Part shown: piece after piece, positions 23,864 through 32,084 of the stretch
Numbering within the stretch: position 1 is the stretch's first letter
How the letters are laid out: each line of letters starts with the position of its first letter
From: Streptomyces spiralis
Lineage (GTDB): Bacteria; Actinomycetota; Actinomycetes; Streptomycetales; Streptomycetaceae
Length of the DNA stretch: 34,410 bases
NCBI RefSeq assembly: GCF_014654675.1
Contig: NZ_BNBC01000034.1
Location: 76,677-111,086 of the forward strand
Reading direction: 5' to 3'
The notes under the pieces: model-generated
Told to the model about the DNA's origin: nothing
Database searches by the model: none
Seen by the model: only the letters and a program-made list of their open reading frames with translations
Made by a program: the position numbers and the translations under genes

Positions 23864-24919
23864 ATGCCCGCACGCCGCAAGGCCGCCGCTCTCGCCGCCC
23901 TCGGCCTGGCCCCGCTCGCGCTGACCGCCCTCGCCGCCGCGCCCGCGTCCGCGCACGGCTCCATGGGCGACCCGGTCAGCCGGGTATCCCAGTGCTACGC
24001 GGAGGGTCCCGAGAGCCCGAGGTCGGCGGCGTGCAGGGCGGCGGTCGCGGCGGGCGGCACCCAGGCCCTGTACGACTGGAACGGCATACGGATCGGCGAC
24101 GCGAACGGCCGGCACCAGGAGCTGATCCCGGACGGCAAGCTGTGCAGCGCGAACAACGAGGAGTTCAAGGGTCTCGACCTGGCCCGCGCGGACTGGCCCG
24201 CGACCGCGGTGCACAGCGGCTCGTACCCGTTCAAGTACCGGGTGACCGCCCCGCACAAGGGCACCTTCACCGTCTACATCACCAAGCCCGGCTACGACCC
24301 GGCCAAGCCACTGGCCTGGGCCGACCTGGACCTGGAGCATCCGGTCGCCACGGTCACGGACCCGGTCGCCCCGGCCGGCTTCTACACGTTCTCCGGCACG
24401 CTGCCCGAGCGCACCGGGCGGCAGCTCCTGTACGCGGTGTGGCAGCGCTCGGACAGCCCGGAGGCGTTCTACTCCTGCTCGGACGTCGCCTTCGGCGGGA
24501 GCGGCAGCGGGGACAGCGGCGGCGGGGCGGCGAGCGGTTCCTCGCCGGCGCCGACGGCCTCCGCGCCGACCGAGCGGCAGATCGAGGACGGTGCCGGCAG
24601 GTCGACGATCGAGCACCACGGCCACGGGGACGCCGACGCCCGTACGACCACGGACCCGACGACACACCTGGCGACGAACCCGGCGACGCACCCGTCGGCG
24701 GCCGCTTCCGGCACCCCCGCACCCTCGGGCGCGAACCGGCCTGAGGCCGCCGCCGGCGTACGGGCCCGGACCCGGAACGTCGGCCTCGCCGAGACCGGCG
24801 GCGACGGCAGCACCCCGTATGCGGCGGTCGGCGGCGCGGCCGCCCTGGCGCTCGGCTCGGCGGCGCTGTTCGCCTCGGTCCGGCGGCGCGCCGCGCACGG
24901 GGGCCGACGGGGCCGCTGA
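23864..24919 (+). CDS. Cell-wall-anchored lytic polysaccharide monooxygenase (AA10) with LAETG sorting signal
   Basis: 351 residues with ATG after GAGGAG. The signal peptide (1-30) ends APASA, leaving His31 as the mature N terminus (HGSMGDPVSR), which forms the copper histidine brace with His117 (AVHSGSY). Other AA10 features are CYAEGPESPRSAAC, YDWNGIRIGDANG and AFYSCSDVAF near the axial aromatic position. A Thr/Ser/Pro-rich linker of about 100 residues leads to LAETG (308-312), a hydrophobic helix and RRRAAHGGRRGR. This is a class E-type sortase signal, so the enzyme should be bound covalently to peptidoglycan. AA10 enzymes oxidatively cleave chitin or cellulose; which one this enzyme attacks is not clear. 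Confidence 0.93.
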   Translation: MPARRKAAALAALGLAPLALTALAAAPASAHGSMGDPVSRVSQCYAEGPESPRSAACRAAVAAGGTQALYDWNGIRIGDANGRHQELIPDGKLCSANNEEFKGLDLARADWPATAVHSGSYPFKYRVTAPHKGTFTVYITKPGYDPAKPLAWADLDLEHPVATVTDPVAPAGFYTFSGTLPERTGRQLLYAVWQRSDSPEAFYSCSDVAFGGSGSGDSGGGAASGSSPAPTASAPTERQIEDGAGRSTIEHHGHGDADARTTTDPTTHLATNPATHPSAAASGTPAPSGANRPEAAAGVRARTRNVGLAETGGDGSTPYAAVGGAAALALGSAALFASVRRRAAHGGRRGR

Positions 24920-24934
24920 GGGGGCCGGACGAAC

Positions 24935-24973
24935 GCGGGGCCTGTCCGGCGGCTCAGGCCGGACAGGCCCCGC
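24935..24973. terminator. Strong bidirectional terminator between LPMO and lipase genes
   Basis: A perfect 15-bp inverted repeat (GCGGGGCCTGTCCGG 24935-24949, CCGGACAGGCCCCGC 24959-24973) with a 9-nt loop. It begins 16 bp after the LPMO stop and 22 bp beyond the convergent lipase stop. It has no T-tract, as is usual in Streptomyces. Confidence 0.85.
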
Positions 24974-24994
24974 ACGTGCGCGTCGGTGCGGTCG

Positions 24995-25855
24995 TCAGTC
25001 GAAGACGGACGCGCAGCTGGTGGCGGTGGCGTGCGGCGGGTCGAGGGCGTTGGCCACCTCGTGGAAGGCGACGCGGTCGAAGAGCCCGATCGCCAGGTGC
25101 TCGGACAGGTCGACCGGGCACAGGTCCTGCAACAGGACGTTGCGGACGTCGGAGCCCGTGAGGTACTGGCTCCGCCAGGGGGTGGCCACCTCGTCGTACT
25201 TGGTGGCGATGACGGTGTAGTGCACTCCGGGGACGGTGTCGCCGCCCTCGTTGAGCTTGGTGAGGAAGTCGGAGCCGGTGATCTGGTCGGCGAGGCCGGG
25301 GGTGGTGGCCGTGAGCAGGTCCTCGGCGCCGGGGAAGTACGGCAGCAGGTTGGTCAGGCCGCTGAGGGTGGTGCCGTGGTTGTCGGGCGCGAGGCCGACG
25401 AGGGCGTTCACCTTGGCGGCTCCGCCGAGGAACTTCAGGTAGTAGCGGGGCATCATCCCGCCCTGCGAGTGGCCGACGAGATCGACCTTGGCGGCACCGG
25501 TGGCGGTGAGCACCTTGTCGACGAAGGCGGACAGCTGCCCGGCCGACGTGTCGATGGGGCCGAGGCCGTGGAAGAGCGGCACTCCCGGCAACTGCCCGTA
25601 GTCGAGCGAGAAGACGCAGTACCCGCGGTCCTCCAGGTACGGCGCGAGGGACAGCCAGTTGTCGACGGAGTTGCCGAAGGTGCCGTGGACCAGGACGACG
25701 GGGCGGGGGTGGGCGGCGGACGGCCGGCAGTTGTAGTCGTTCCAACCGCTGCTGGGCGCGTCGGAGGCATGGGCGGTGGCGGCCGGGACGGTGGCGACGG
25801 CGGCGGCCAGGACGAGGGCGGCCAGATGTCTCAGGGCGCGCTTGACGGGCAGCAT
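24995..25855 (-). CDS. Secreted lipase/esterase, alpha/beta-hydrolase family
   Basis: 286 residues. The ATG is preceded by AAGGAG. A Sec signal peptide spans about 1-30. The hydrolase core shows PVVLVHGTFGN (oxyanion HG at 57-58), nucleophile elbow DLVGHSQGGMM with Ser130, an Asp in VIATKYDEVATP and a His in DLSEHLAIG or VAFHEVAN. This is the Streptomyces extracellular lipase group to which, from memory, S. coelicolor SCO1735 belongs. It would hydrolyse acyl esters outside the cell. Two TTAC-N6-GTA dyads sit 80-130 bp upstream (25938-25982) and probably control it. Confidence 0.92.
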   Translation of the reverse strand: MLPVKRALRHLAALVLAAAVATVPAATAHASDAPSSGWNDYNCRPSAAHPRPVVLVHGTFGNSVDNWLSLAPYLEDRGYCVFSLDYGQLPGVPLFHGLGPIDTSAGQLSAFVDKVLTATGAAKVDLVGHSQGGMMPRYYLKFLGGAAKVNALVGLAPDNHGTTLSGLTNLLPYFPGAEDLLTATTPGLADQITGSDFLTKLNEGGDTVPGVHYTVIATKYDEVATPWRSQYLTGSDVRNVLLQDLCPVDLSEHLAIGLFDRVAFHEVANALDPPHATATSCASVFD

Positions 25856-25937
25856 CGTGTGATCTCCTTGCGGCTCAAGGGAGGTGCGACGGCACTGCGC
25901 CCTGTGATCCGGATCACGAGGATGCTGTTCATTCGTC

Positions 25938-25982
25938 AAGTTACGGGCGAGTAGTCAAGGTGTGAAGTTACGCGTCAGTAAA
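25938..25982. promoter_or_regulatory. Two TTAC-N6-GTA(A) dyad copies upstream of the lipase
   Basis: AAGTTACGGGCGAGTA (25938-25953) and AAGTTACGCGTCAGTA (25965-25980) match at 13 of 16 positions, with 27-bp start-to-start spacing. Each is a TTAC-N6-GTA dyad; the second is a full TTAC-N6-GTAA. A third copy occurs upstream of the SGPD-like protease gene (32085-32100). The pattern is what a dimeric, TetR-like repressor would recognise, but the regulator is unidentified. Confidence 0.55.
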
Positions 25983-26070
25983 AACTTCCAGTGATAACCG
26001 GCGACACCCGTGGGGCATGGGGTAGTGGACCTGACGAACCATCACCAAAAGGGGCAGAAGCGGCTCGTAC

Positions 26071-26085
26071 GGCGCGATCCGCGCC
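26071..26085 (-). terminator. Hairpin after the dnaE2 operon
   Basis: GGCGCG-atc-CGCGCC, a 6-bp all-GC stem with a 3-nt loop, 20 bp downstream of the Y-family gene stop on the minus strand. It is short and followed by more GC-rich sequence, so it is a moderate candidate for the operon terminator. Confidence 0.5.
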
Positions 26086-26104
26086 GGGCCCCCGGTCGCC
26101 GGAG

Positions 26105-27073
26105 TCACGCGGCCAGGGTGCCCGGGATCACGGCCCGTGGGCCGAACCTGGCTCGCGCGCGGTCCGCGACCTCCTCGATGCGGCGGACCTTCTCGTCGAC
26201 GGGGTCGAAGGTGAGCTGGTAGGAGGCCTGTTCGGCGGAGTCCAGGCCCTCGGCGCGCAGGGCGAGGGCGCGGACCCGGGCGCGCTGGAGGCCGAGGGCC
26301 TCGTACATGCCGTACGCGGCCCTGGTCAGCGCCGTGGTGTGGGCGGTGGGTTCCGGCAGCCTGCGGGTGCGGACCGTCGCGGAACGGTCGGCGTAGCGCA
26401 CCGTCAGGGTCAGGGTGCGGCAGACCTTGTCGAGGGCGCGCAGCCGGGCGCCCAGTTCCTCGGTGGCCGACAGCAGCGCCCTGCGGTGGCGGTCGGGATC
26501 CAGCTCGTCGCGCTCGAATGGCTGTTCCGTGGCCAGGGAGCGGGAGACGGCGTTGGGGACGACCCGGCCGCGGTCGACGCCGTTCGCCCTCTCGTGCAGC
26601 TCGCGGCCGGTCTTCGCGCCGAGCAGGCGCTGGAGCGTCGACAGGGGCGCGGCGGCGACCCGGTCCAGGGTGTCCAGGCCGTACTCGCCCAGGGTGCGGG
26701 CGGTCGCCGTACCGACGCCGGGCAGCGCGGTGACGGGCTTGCCGGCGAGGAACTCGGCGACGGCGTCCTCGGTCACCGCGCACGTCATCCCGGGCCGGGC
26801 GTCGTACAGGGCCATGCGGGCCAGCATCGGGCCCGGTCCGGCGCCGATCAGGCAGTCGACGCCGTACCGCGCGAGCGCGCGGACCCGGATCACCGAGGCC
26901 AGCTCGACCGCGTCGCGCCCGAAGTACCGCTCGGCGCCCCGCAGATCGGCCAGCGCCCCGTCCGGCGGCAGCGCCTCGATCACCGGGGTGAACTCCTCCA
27001 GCAGCCCGAGCAGCCCCGGCAGGACCGCCTCGTACATCGGGGGCAGCTGGAAACGTACACAGAGGATGGTCAT
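26105..27073 (-). CDS. ImuB-like Y-family DNA polymerase homologue lacking the N-terminal palm
   Basis: 322 residues from ATG 27073, with AGGGAG upstream. The ATG overlaps the dnaE2 stop (ATGA). The sequence matches Y-family polymerases from the segment FTPVIEALPPDGALADLRGA onward, then a helix-hairpin-helix (PGVGTATARTLGEYGL, about 118-133), little-finger-like sequence and a C-terminal YQLTFDP (286-290 core), a plausible beta-clamp-binding motif, followed by RRIEEVADRARARFG. The first about 70 residues of a normal DinB, which hold the first catalytic Asp, are missing. The usual D-E catalytic pair reads D38-G39. It is therefore probably an inactive, ImuB-like adaptor for DnaE2, not a working polymerase. 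Calling it dinB would be misleading. Confidence 0.8.
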   Translation of the reverse strand: MTILCVRFQLPPMYEAVLPGLLGLLEEFTPVIEALPPDGALADLRGAERYFGRDAVELASVIRVRALARYGVDCLIGAGPGPMLARMALYDARPGMTCAVTEDAVAEFLAGKPVTALPGVGTATARTLGEYGLDTLDRVAAAPLSTLQRLLGAKTGRELHERANGVDRGRVVPNAVSRSLATEQPFERDELDPDRHRRALLSATEELGARLRALDKVCRTLTLTVRYADRSATVRTRRLPEPTAHTTALTRAAYGMYEALGLQRARVRALALRAEGLDSAEQASYQLTFDPVDEKVRRIEEVADRARARFGPRAVIPGTLAA

Positions 27074-30000
27074 CCCGCGCTCCCTGGAGACTGGTGCCAC
27101 AACTTCCTTCCGCTCGCGGGCCCTTCGCCCGCCGGGCGCAGATCCGCCCATGGGTGCATCTCGTAGCCGGTGGACATGCGGATGCTCCGGTCGCGCCCGG
27201 CCCGCGCCGGGTCCCGCGCGTCCCCGTCCCCGCCGTCGCCGTCGCCTTCGCCGTCGGGGGTGCCCTCCGCTCCCTCCGGGACGGGGCGTGCCAGCCGGGC
27301 CGCCACCTCCTCCAGGCCGCCCTCGGCGCGCAGTTCGGCCAGTTCGGCGAGGTTCCAGGCGGCGGATCCCACCACGCTGAGGCTGCGCGGGCCGCGCCGC
27401 TGCACCACCCCGCGCACCAGCAGCAGCCAGGAGTGGAAGACGGTGTGCGCGCAGGCGTCGTGGGAGTCGTCGAAGAAGGCCAGGTCGACCAGGCCGGTGC
27501 CGTCGTCCAGTGTGGTGAAGATGACCCGCTTGCCGGACCGGATCGGCGGGGTCTGGGTGGCCGCCTTGGCGCCCGCGACCAGCACCGTCTCGCCGTGCCG
27601 GGCCTCGCGCAGCCGGCGCGCGGAGACCACGCCCAGCTCGTCGAGGAACGCCCGGTGGTCGTCCATCAGGTTCCGTGAGGTGTCCATGGACAGCACGCCC
27701 AGCTCGGCGCTGAGCTTCTCGGCGTCGGACAGGTCGGGGAGCCCGGCCGCGGCCGTCTTCCGGCCGCCGGCCAGGGGCAGTTGGCCGCCGCCCCCGCCCC
27801 GGGCGCCCCGGTGCAGCTCGGTCAGGTGCAGTTGCAGGTCGCGGCGGTTTGCGCCGAACGCGTCCAGCGCGCCCACCTGGGCCAGCCGCCCGGCGATCGG
27901 GCGGCTCGGCCGGGCCCGCTCCCAGAAGTCCAGCAGCGAGGCGTACGGCTGCCCGTCCGCGATCCGGGCCGCCTCGGCCTCGCTGATGCCGTGCACGTCG
28001 GAGAGCGCCAGCCGAAGTCCCCAGACACCAGGTGAATTCGACCGCACCGCCGATCGTGAATCAGACACCAGTTCGATACGGTGTGCGACTCCCGACCTGT
28101 TCACGTCCAACGGCAGGATCGGCACCCCGCGCCGCCGCGCGTCCGCCAGCAGCAGCCGCTTGGGATACATCCCGGGATCGTGCGTGAGCAGCCCGGCGTA
28201 GAAGGCGGCCGGGTGATGGGCCTTCAGCCACGCCGACTGGTACGTCGGCACGGCGAAGCCCACCGCGTGCGCCTTGCAGAAGCCGTACGACCCGAAGGCC
28301 TCGACGATCTCCCAGGTCCGCCGAATCGTTTCCGCGTCGTACCCGCGCACCGCCGCGTGCTGGGCGAACCACACCTTGATCCGCCCCTGCGACTCCGGGT
28401 CGGACAGCCCGCGCCGCACCCGGTCCGCCTCGTCGCGCCCGCAGCCGGTCATGATGTGCACGATGTGGATGATCTGCTCGTGGAAGACGACCACCCCGTA
28501 CGTCTCCTTCAGCGGCTCCTCCAGGTCCGGGTGCGGGTAGCGCGCCGGCGCCCGCCCGTGCCGGGCCTCGATGAACGGCCGCACCATGTCGGCGGCGACC
28601 GGACCGGGCCGGAAGAGGGAGATGTCGACGACCAGGTCGTGGAAGGTCGCCGGCTGGAGGCGGCCCACCAGGTCCCGCTGGCCCGGCGACTCGATCTGGA
28701 AGCAGCCGAGGGTCTCGGTGGAGCGGATGAGCCGGTACGTCGCCGGGTCGCCCGGCGGTACCGCGTCCAGGTCGATCCGCTCTCCCTTGGTCCGCTCCAC
28801 CTCCGCGACCGCGTGCGCCATCGCCGACTGCATCCGCACGCCCAGCACGTCCAGTTTGAGCAGCCCGAGGTCCTCCACGTCGTCCTTGTCGAACTGGGAC
28901 ATGGGAAAGCCCTCGCCGCTGGTGGGCATCACCGGCGTACGCGCGAGCAGTGAGGCGTCGGACAGCAGCACGCCGCAGGGGTGCATGGCGACCCCGCGCG
29001 GCAGCGCGTCCAGGGCCTCGACCAGCTCCCACAGCCTGCCGTACCTCTGCTTCTCCCCTGCCAGCGCCTTCAACTCGGGCAGCTCCTCCAAGGCCGCGCG
29101 GGCGTCGCGGGCGCGGATGTGCGGGAAGGACTTGGCGATGCGGTCGATCTCGGCGGGGTCCATGGACAGGGCCGCGCCGACGTCCCGGACGGCGTGGCGG
29201 ACGCGGTACGTCTCCGGCATGGCGACCGTGGCGACCCGCTCGGTGCCGAACCGGTCGATGATCGCGCGGTAGACCTCGAGCCGGCGCGCGGACTCCACGT
29301 CGATGTCGATGTCGGGCAGGACGAACCGCCGCCTGGACAGGAAGCGCTCCATCAGCAGCCCGTGCTCGACCGGGTCGGCGTGGGCGATGCCGAGGAGGTG
29401 GTTGACGAGGGAGCCCGCTCCGGAGCCGCGCGCGGCGACCCGGATACCCATCTTCCGCACGTCGTCCACGACCTGGGCGACGGTGAGGAAGTAGGAGGCG
29501 AAGCCGTGGTACGCGATGACGTCCAGCTCGTCGTGCATCCGCTCCCAGTAGTCGCGCCGGCCGGCGTAGCCACGCAGCACCATGCCGACCGCCGCCCGGG
29601 AGGCGAGCGTGCGCTGGGCGGTGCGGCGGGCGGCACCGACGAGGTGCGGCTCGGGGAAGTGGACGGTGCCCAGCCCGAGGTCGTCCTCGGGGTCGACCAG
29701 GCACTCGGCGGCCGTGGCCCCGGTCTGCTCCAGCAGGCGGTGGGCAGCCTCCCGCCGGAAGCCCGCGGCCTCGACGATCCGCTCGGCCGTGTGCAGCATG
29801 GCGGCCGGGTCCTTCAGCCAGGCCTCGCCGGAGTCCAGCTCCTTGGTGGGGTCGATGGGGACCAGACGGCGGGCGGCGTCCAGGACGTCGGCGACCGGGC
29901 CCTGGCCGGGGTCGGCGTAGCGCACGGCGTTGCTCAGTACGGGCCGGATCCGCTGCTCGGCGGCGAATCCGACGGTGCGGGCGGCCAGCCGCAGCGAGCC

Positions 30001-30594
30001 GGGTCCCGTGCCCTCGCGGCCGTGCCAGACGGCCTCCAGGCGCAGCGCGTCACCGTAGGCCTCGCGCCAGGGGGCGAGTAGCTTCGCGGCCCGGTCGGGG
30101 CGGCCCGCGGCCAGTGCCCGGCCCACGTCGGAGTCGGGGCCGAGCAGCACGGTCAGTCCGTCGGCGTGGTTGTCGGGCCAGGGCAGCAGGGGGGTGTCGG
30201 GAGCCGTGTGGGCGGCGGTGACCAGTCGGCACAGGTCGGCCCAGCCGCGGGCGCCGTCCCGGGCGAGGAAGGTGACGCGGGGGGTCGACTCGTCGATGAA
30301 GGCACCGCCGCGCACCGGGGTGCGGCGCCGCTCGCCTCGTGCGACTTCTTCCTGCCGTCGCGGGCCGTCCACCGCCAGTTCCGCGCCGAACAGCGGGCGG
30401 ACGCCCGCCGCCGCGCAGGCCTTGGCGAAGCGGACCGTGCCCGCGAGGGTGTCCCGGTCGGTGAGGGCGAGGGCGTCCATGCCCCGCTCGGCGGCGCGCT
30501 CGGCCAGCCGTTCCGGGTGCGAGGCGCCGTAGCGCACGGAGAACCCGGAGACGGTGTGCAGATGCGTGAAGCCCGGCACACGCACCTCCCGCAC
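27070..30594 (-). CDS. dnaE2: Error-prone DNA polymerase III alpha subunit DnaE2
   Basis: 1174 residues from GTG 30594 (GTG 30579 is also possible). The PHP domain opens GFTHLHTVSGFSVRYGASHP. The polymerase core holds RVAARGSGAGSLVNHLLG, the catalytic triad Asp in PDIDID (D428/D430 region) and in LLKLDVLG (D582), plus QIESPGQRDL and ISLFRPGPVAADM. A C-terminal OB-fold (VLVAGAKAATQTPPIRSGKR) and the DnaE2-typical tail KLWHQSPGSAG follow. DnaE2 performs mutagenic translesion synthesis, with ImuB linking it to the clamp in mycobacteria. LexA-like boxes precede the gene. An unusual Ser/Arg-rich insert lies at about 837-850. Confidence 0.95.
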   Translation of the reverse strand: MREVRVPGFTHLHTVSGFSVRYGASHPERLAERAAERGMDALALTDRDTLAGTVRFAKACAAAGVRPLFGAELAVDGPRRQEEVARGERRRTPVRGGAFIDESTPRVTFLARDGARGWADLCRLVTAAHTAPDTPLLPWPDNHADGLTVLLGPDSDVGRALAAGRPDRAAKLLAPWREAYGDALRLEAVWHGREGTGPGSLRLAARTVGFAAEQRIRPVLSNAVRYADPGQGPVADVLDAARRLVPIDPTKELDSGEAWLKDPAAMLHTAERIVEAAGFRREAAHRLLEQTGATAAECLVDPEDDLGLGTVHFPEPHLVGAARRTAQRTLASRAAVGMVLRGYAGRRDYWERMHDELDVIAYHGFASYFLTVAQVVDDVRKMGIRVAARGSGAGSLVNHLLGIAHADPVEHGLLMERFLSRRRFVLPDIDIDVESARRLEVYRAIIDRFGTERVATVAMPETYRVRHAVRDVGAALSMDPAEIDRIAKSFPHIRARDARAALEELPELKALAGEKQRYGRLWELVEALDALPRGVAMHPCGVLLSDASLLARTPVMPTSGEGFPMSQFDKDDVEDLGLLKLDVLGVRMQSAMAHAVAEVERTKGERIDLDAVPPGDPATYRLIRSTETLGCFQIESPGQRDLVGRLQPATFHDLVVDISLFRPGPVAADMVRPFIEARHGRAPARYPHPDLEEPLKETYGVVVFHEQIIHIVHIMTGCGRDEADRVRRGLSDPESQGRIKVWFAQHAAVRGYDAETIRRTWEIVEAFGSYGFCKAHAVGFAVPTYQSAWLKAHHPAAFYAGLLTHDPGMYPKRLLLADARRRGVPILPLDVNRSGVAHRIELVSDSRSAVRSNSPGVWGLRLALSDVHGISEAEAARIADGQPYASLLDFWERARPSRPIAGRLAQVGALDAFGANRRDLQLHLTELHRGARGGGGGQLPLAGGRKTAAAGLPDLSDAEKLSAELGVLSMDTSRNLMDDHRAFLDELGVVSARRLREARHGETVLVAGAKAATQTPPIRSGKRVIFTTLDDGTGLVDLAFFDDSHDACAHTVFHSWLLLVRGVVQRRGPRSLSVVGSAAWNLAELAELRAEGGLEEVAARLARPVPEGAEGTPDGEGDGDGGDGDARDPARAGRDRSIRMSTGYEMHPWADLRPAGEGPASGRKLWHQSPGSAG

Positions 30595-30614
30595 TCGTGA
30601 GCCCCCAGCGGCTC

Positions 30615-30630
30615 TCGAACATCAGTTCCC
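30615..30630 (-). promoter_or_regulatory. LexA-like SOS box close to the dnaE2 start
   Basis: Plus-strand TCGAAC-ATCA-GTTCCC matches 10 of 12 bases of the actinobacterial LexA consensus TCGAAC-N4-GTTCGA. It lies 21-36 bp upstream of the dnaE2 GTG, downstream of the probable -10, where bound LexA would block elongation or initiation. Confidence 0.7.
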
Positions 30631-30643
30631 AACTCTCACCCCC

Positions 30644-30649
30644 ACCATA
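30644..30649 (-). promoter_or_regulatory. Candidate -10 element of the dnaE2 promoter
   Basis: On the minus strand TATGGT fits the TANNNT -10 pattern and lies between the two LexA-like sites. Transcription would begin at about 30637, giving a leader of about 43 nt. No consensus -35 was found at the expected spacing. Confidence 0.4.
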
Positions 30650-30658
30650 AACCAATTC

Positions 30659-30685
30659 CCGAACATCTGTGCGACATCCGTTCGA
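30659..30685 (-). promoter_or_regulatory. Upstream LexA-like sites (three half-sites)
   Basis: On the minus strand TCGAAC-N4-GTCGCAC-N4-GTTCGG gives two overlapping boxes. The nearer one (30659-30674) matches 10 of 12 consensus bases. The farther one (30670-30685) matches 9 of 12 with one perfect half-site. They overlap the -35 region expected for the -10 at 30644-30649. Confidence 0.6.
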
Positions 30686-30747
30686 GCGTGTCCCACCTGC
30701 GCAAACGCATGCGGCGGCGGCCCGCGCGGTCGAGCGGCAGCGCCACG

Positions 30748-30791
30748 CGGTACGACCCCGCCCCCTCGCGCGCGGGGGCAGGGCCGTACCG
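30748..30791 (-). terminator. Terminator after the SGPD-like protease gene
   Basis: A long, nearly perfect hairpin: outer arms CGGTACG (30748-30754) and CGTACCG (30785-30791), inner arms GCCCCC (30760-30765) and GGGGGC (30774-30779), with mismatched C/G runs between. It lies 17 bp beyond the protease stop on the minus strand. Confidence 0.8.
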
Positions 30792-30807
30792 GAGCCGTTC
30801 GGAGTGA

Positions 30808-31887
30808 TCAGCCGATCTGAGCGCCGGTGGCCGACAGCGCCTCGGTGACCGGCTGGAAGAAGGTCTCGCCGCCGGAGGTGCAGTCGCCGCTGCCGCCGGA
30901 GGTGAGACCGATCGCGGTGTCGCCGTCGAACAGCGAACCGCCGCTGTCACCGGGCTCGGCGCACACATCGGTCTGGATGAGGCCGCTGACCGTGCCCTCG
31001 GAGTAGTTCACGGTGGCGTTCAGGCCGGTGACCGTGCCGGTGTGCACATGGGTCGTCGAGCCGCTGCGGGTGACCTTCTCGCCGACGGTGGCCTCGCCCG
31101 CCTTGGTGATCGTCTGCGTGGAGCCGTCGTAGAGGTCGACGGCGCTCGGGTGGTCGACGTTCGCGGTGTACTTGACCAGGCCGAAGTCGTTGCCCGGGAA
31201 GCTGGACTGCTCGTTGCTGCCGATCACCGTGCCGCCGGCGTCGGACCAGGTGGAGATGGCCTCGGTGCAGTGGCCGGCGGTGAGGAAGTACGGCTGCCCG
31301 CCCTTGACCACGTTGAACCCGAGCGAGCAGCGGCCGCCCGAGCCGGTGATGGCGTCCCCGCCCGCGACGAAGGGCTTGAACTCGCCCTTGGACCGCTTGA
31401 GTTCGGCCTTGCCGCCGAGGCCGTCGACGACCTTGGAGAGCGTGGCCCACTCGGGCGTCGAGACCGTCCGGTCGGCGGTGACCACGACCTTGTTCGTGAC
31501 CGGGTCGGTCGCCCACGAGGTGCCGGGGATGGTCGCGTCCTTCTTCAGCGTCGTGCGGGCCGCGTCCAGTTCGGCGAGGGTGTTCCCGACGACTCTGGCC
31601 CTGGCCCCCGCCTGCTGCACCGTCCTGGCCGCGGTCTCGTCGAGCACGTTCACCACGAGGGTCCTCGACCCCGCGTCGTAGTACGTCCCGGCCGCGTCGC
31701 CGCCGAGGCTCTTCAGCAGCGTCGAGGCGAGACTTCCGGCCGCCGGGGCCGACAGGGTGCGAGCCTCCGGGGTCTTCGCGGGCTCGCTGGCGTTCGCACT
31801 CTGGAAGGTGAGTCCCGCGGCCACGAGTGCGGCGATGCCCGCACCTGCCACGGCGATTCGGCGCCTGGGTATGCGTCGATGCTTCAA
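30808..31887 (-). CDS. sprD: Streptogrisin D-like serine protease, preproenzyme (S1 family)
   Basis: 359 residues. The start is TTG 31887, seven bases after AGGAGG; no in-frame ATG lies near. Signal peptide about 1-33, alpha-lytic-protease-type propeptide about 34-171, mature chymotrypsin-fold enzyme from about 172 (FVAGGDAITGSGGRCSLGFN). Catalytic residues are His206 in TAGHC, Asp234 in GNDFGLVKY and Ser315 in GDSGG. The mature length of about 188 and the ending FFQPVTEALSATGAQIG fit streptogrisin D rather than A or B. It is secreted and self-processed. It is followed on the same strand by its own terminator. The symbol is by similarity only. Confidence 0.93.
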   Translation of the reverse strand: MKHRRIPRRRIAVAGAGIAALVAAGLTFQSANASEPAKTPEARTLSAPAAGSLASTLLKSLGGDAAGTYYDAGSRTLVVNVLDETAARTVQQAGARARVVGNTLAELDAARTTLKKDATIPGTSWATDPVTNKVVVTADRTVSTPEWATLSKVVDGLGGKAELKRSKGEFKPFVAGGDAITGSGGRCSLGFNVVKGGQPYFLTAGHCTEAISTWSDAGGTVIGSNEQSSFPGNDFGLVKYTANVDHPSAVDLYDGSTQTITKAGEATVGEKVTRSGSTTHVHTGTVTGLNATVNYSEGTVSGLIQTDVCAEPGDSGGSLFDGDTAIGLTSGGSGDCTSGGETFFQPVTEALSATGAQIG

Positions 31888-32084
31888 CTGACGTCCTCCT
31901 GTGGGGGGATCGACCGGCGAGGTTGTGGGGACTTCGCGGGCCGGAAGGCGGTTGAACGGCGCCTACTATTCCGAGGCTCACAGGGGGCACACAAGGTCGA
32001 GTTCTGGACGCGTATACGTCAACCGGCGTACGCCCCTCGTCGCTTGCCCGTCCGAGGTCACACCGCCTCGTTCGCGCTGCAAAC

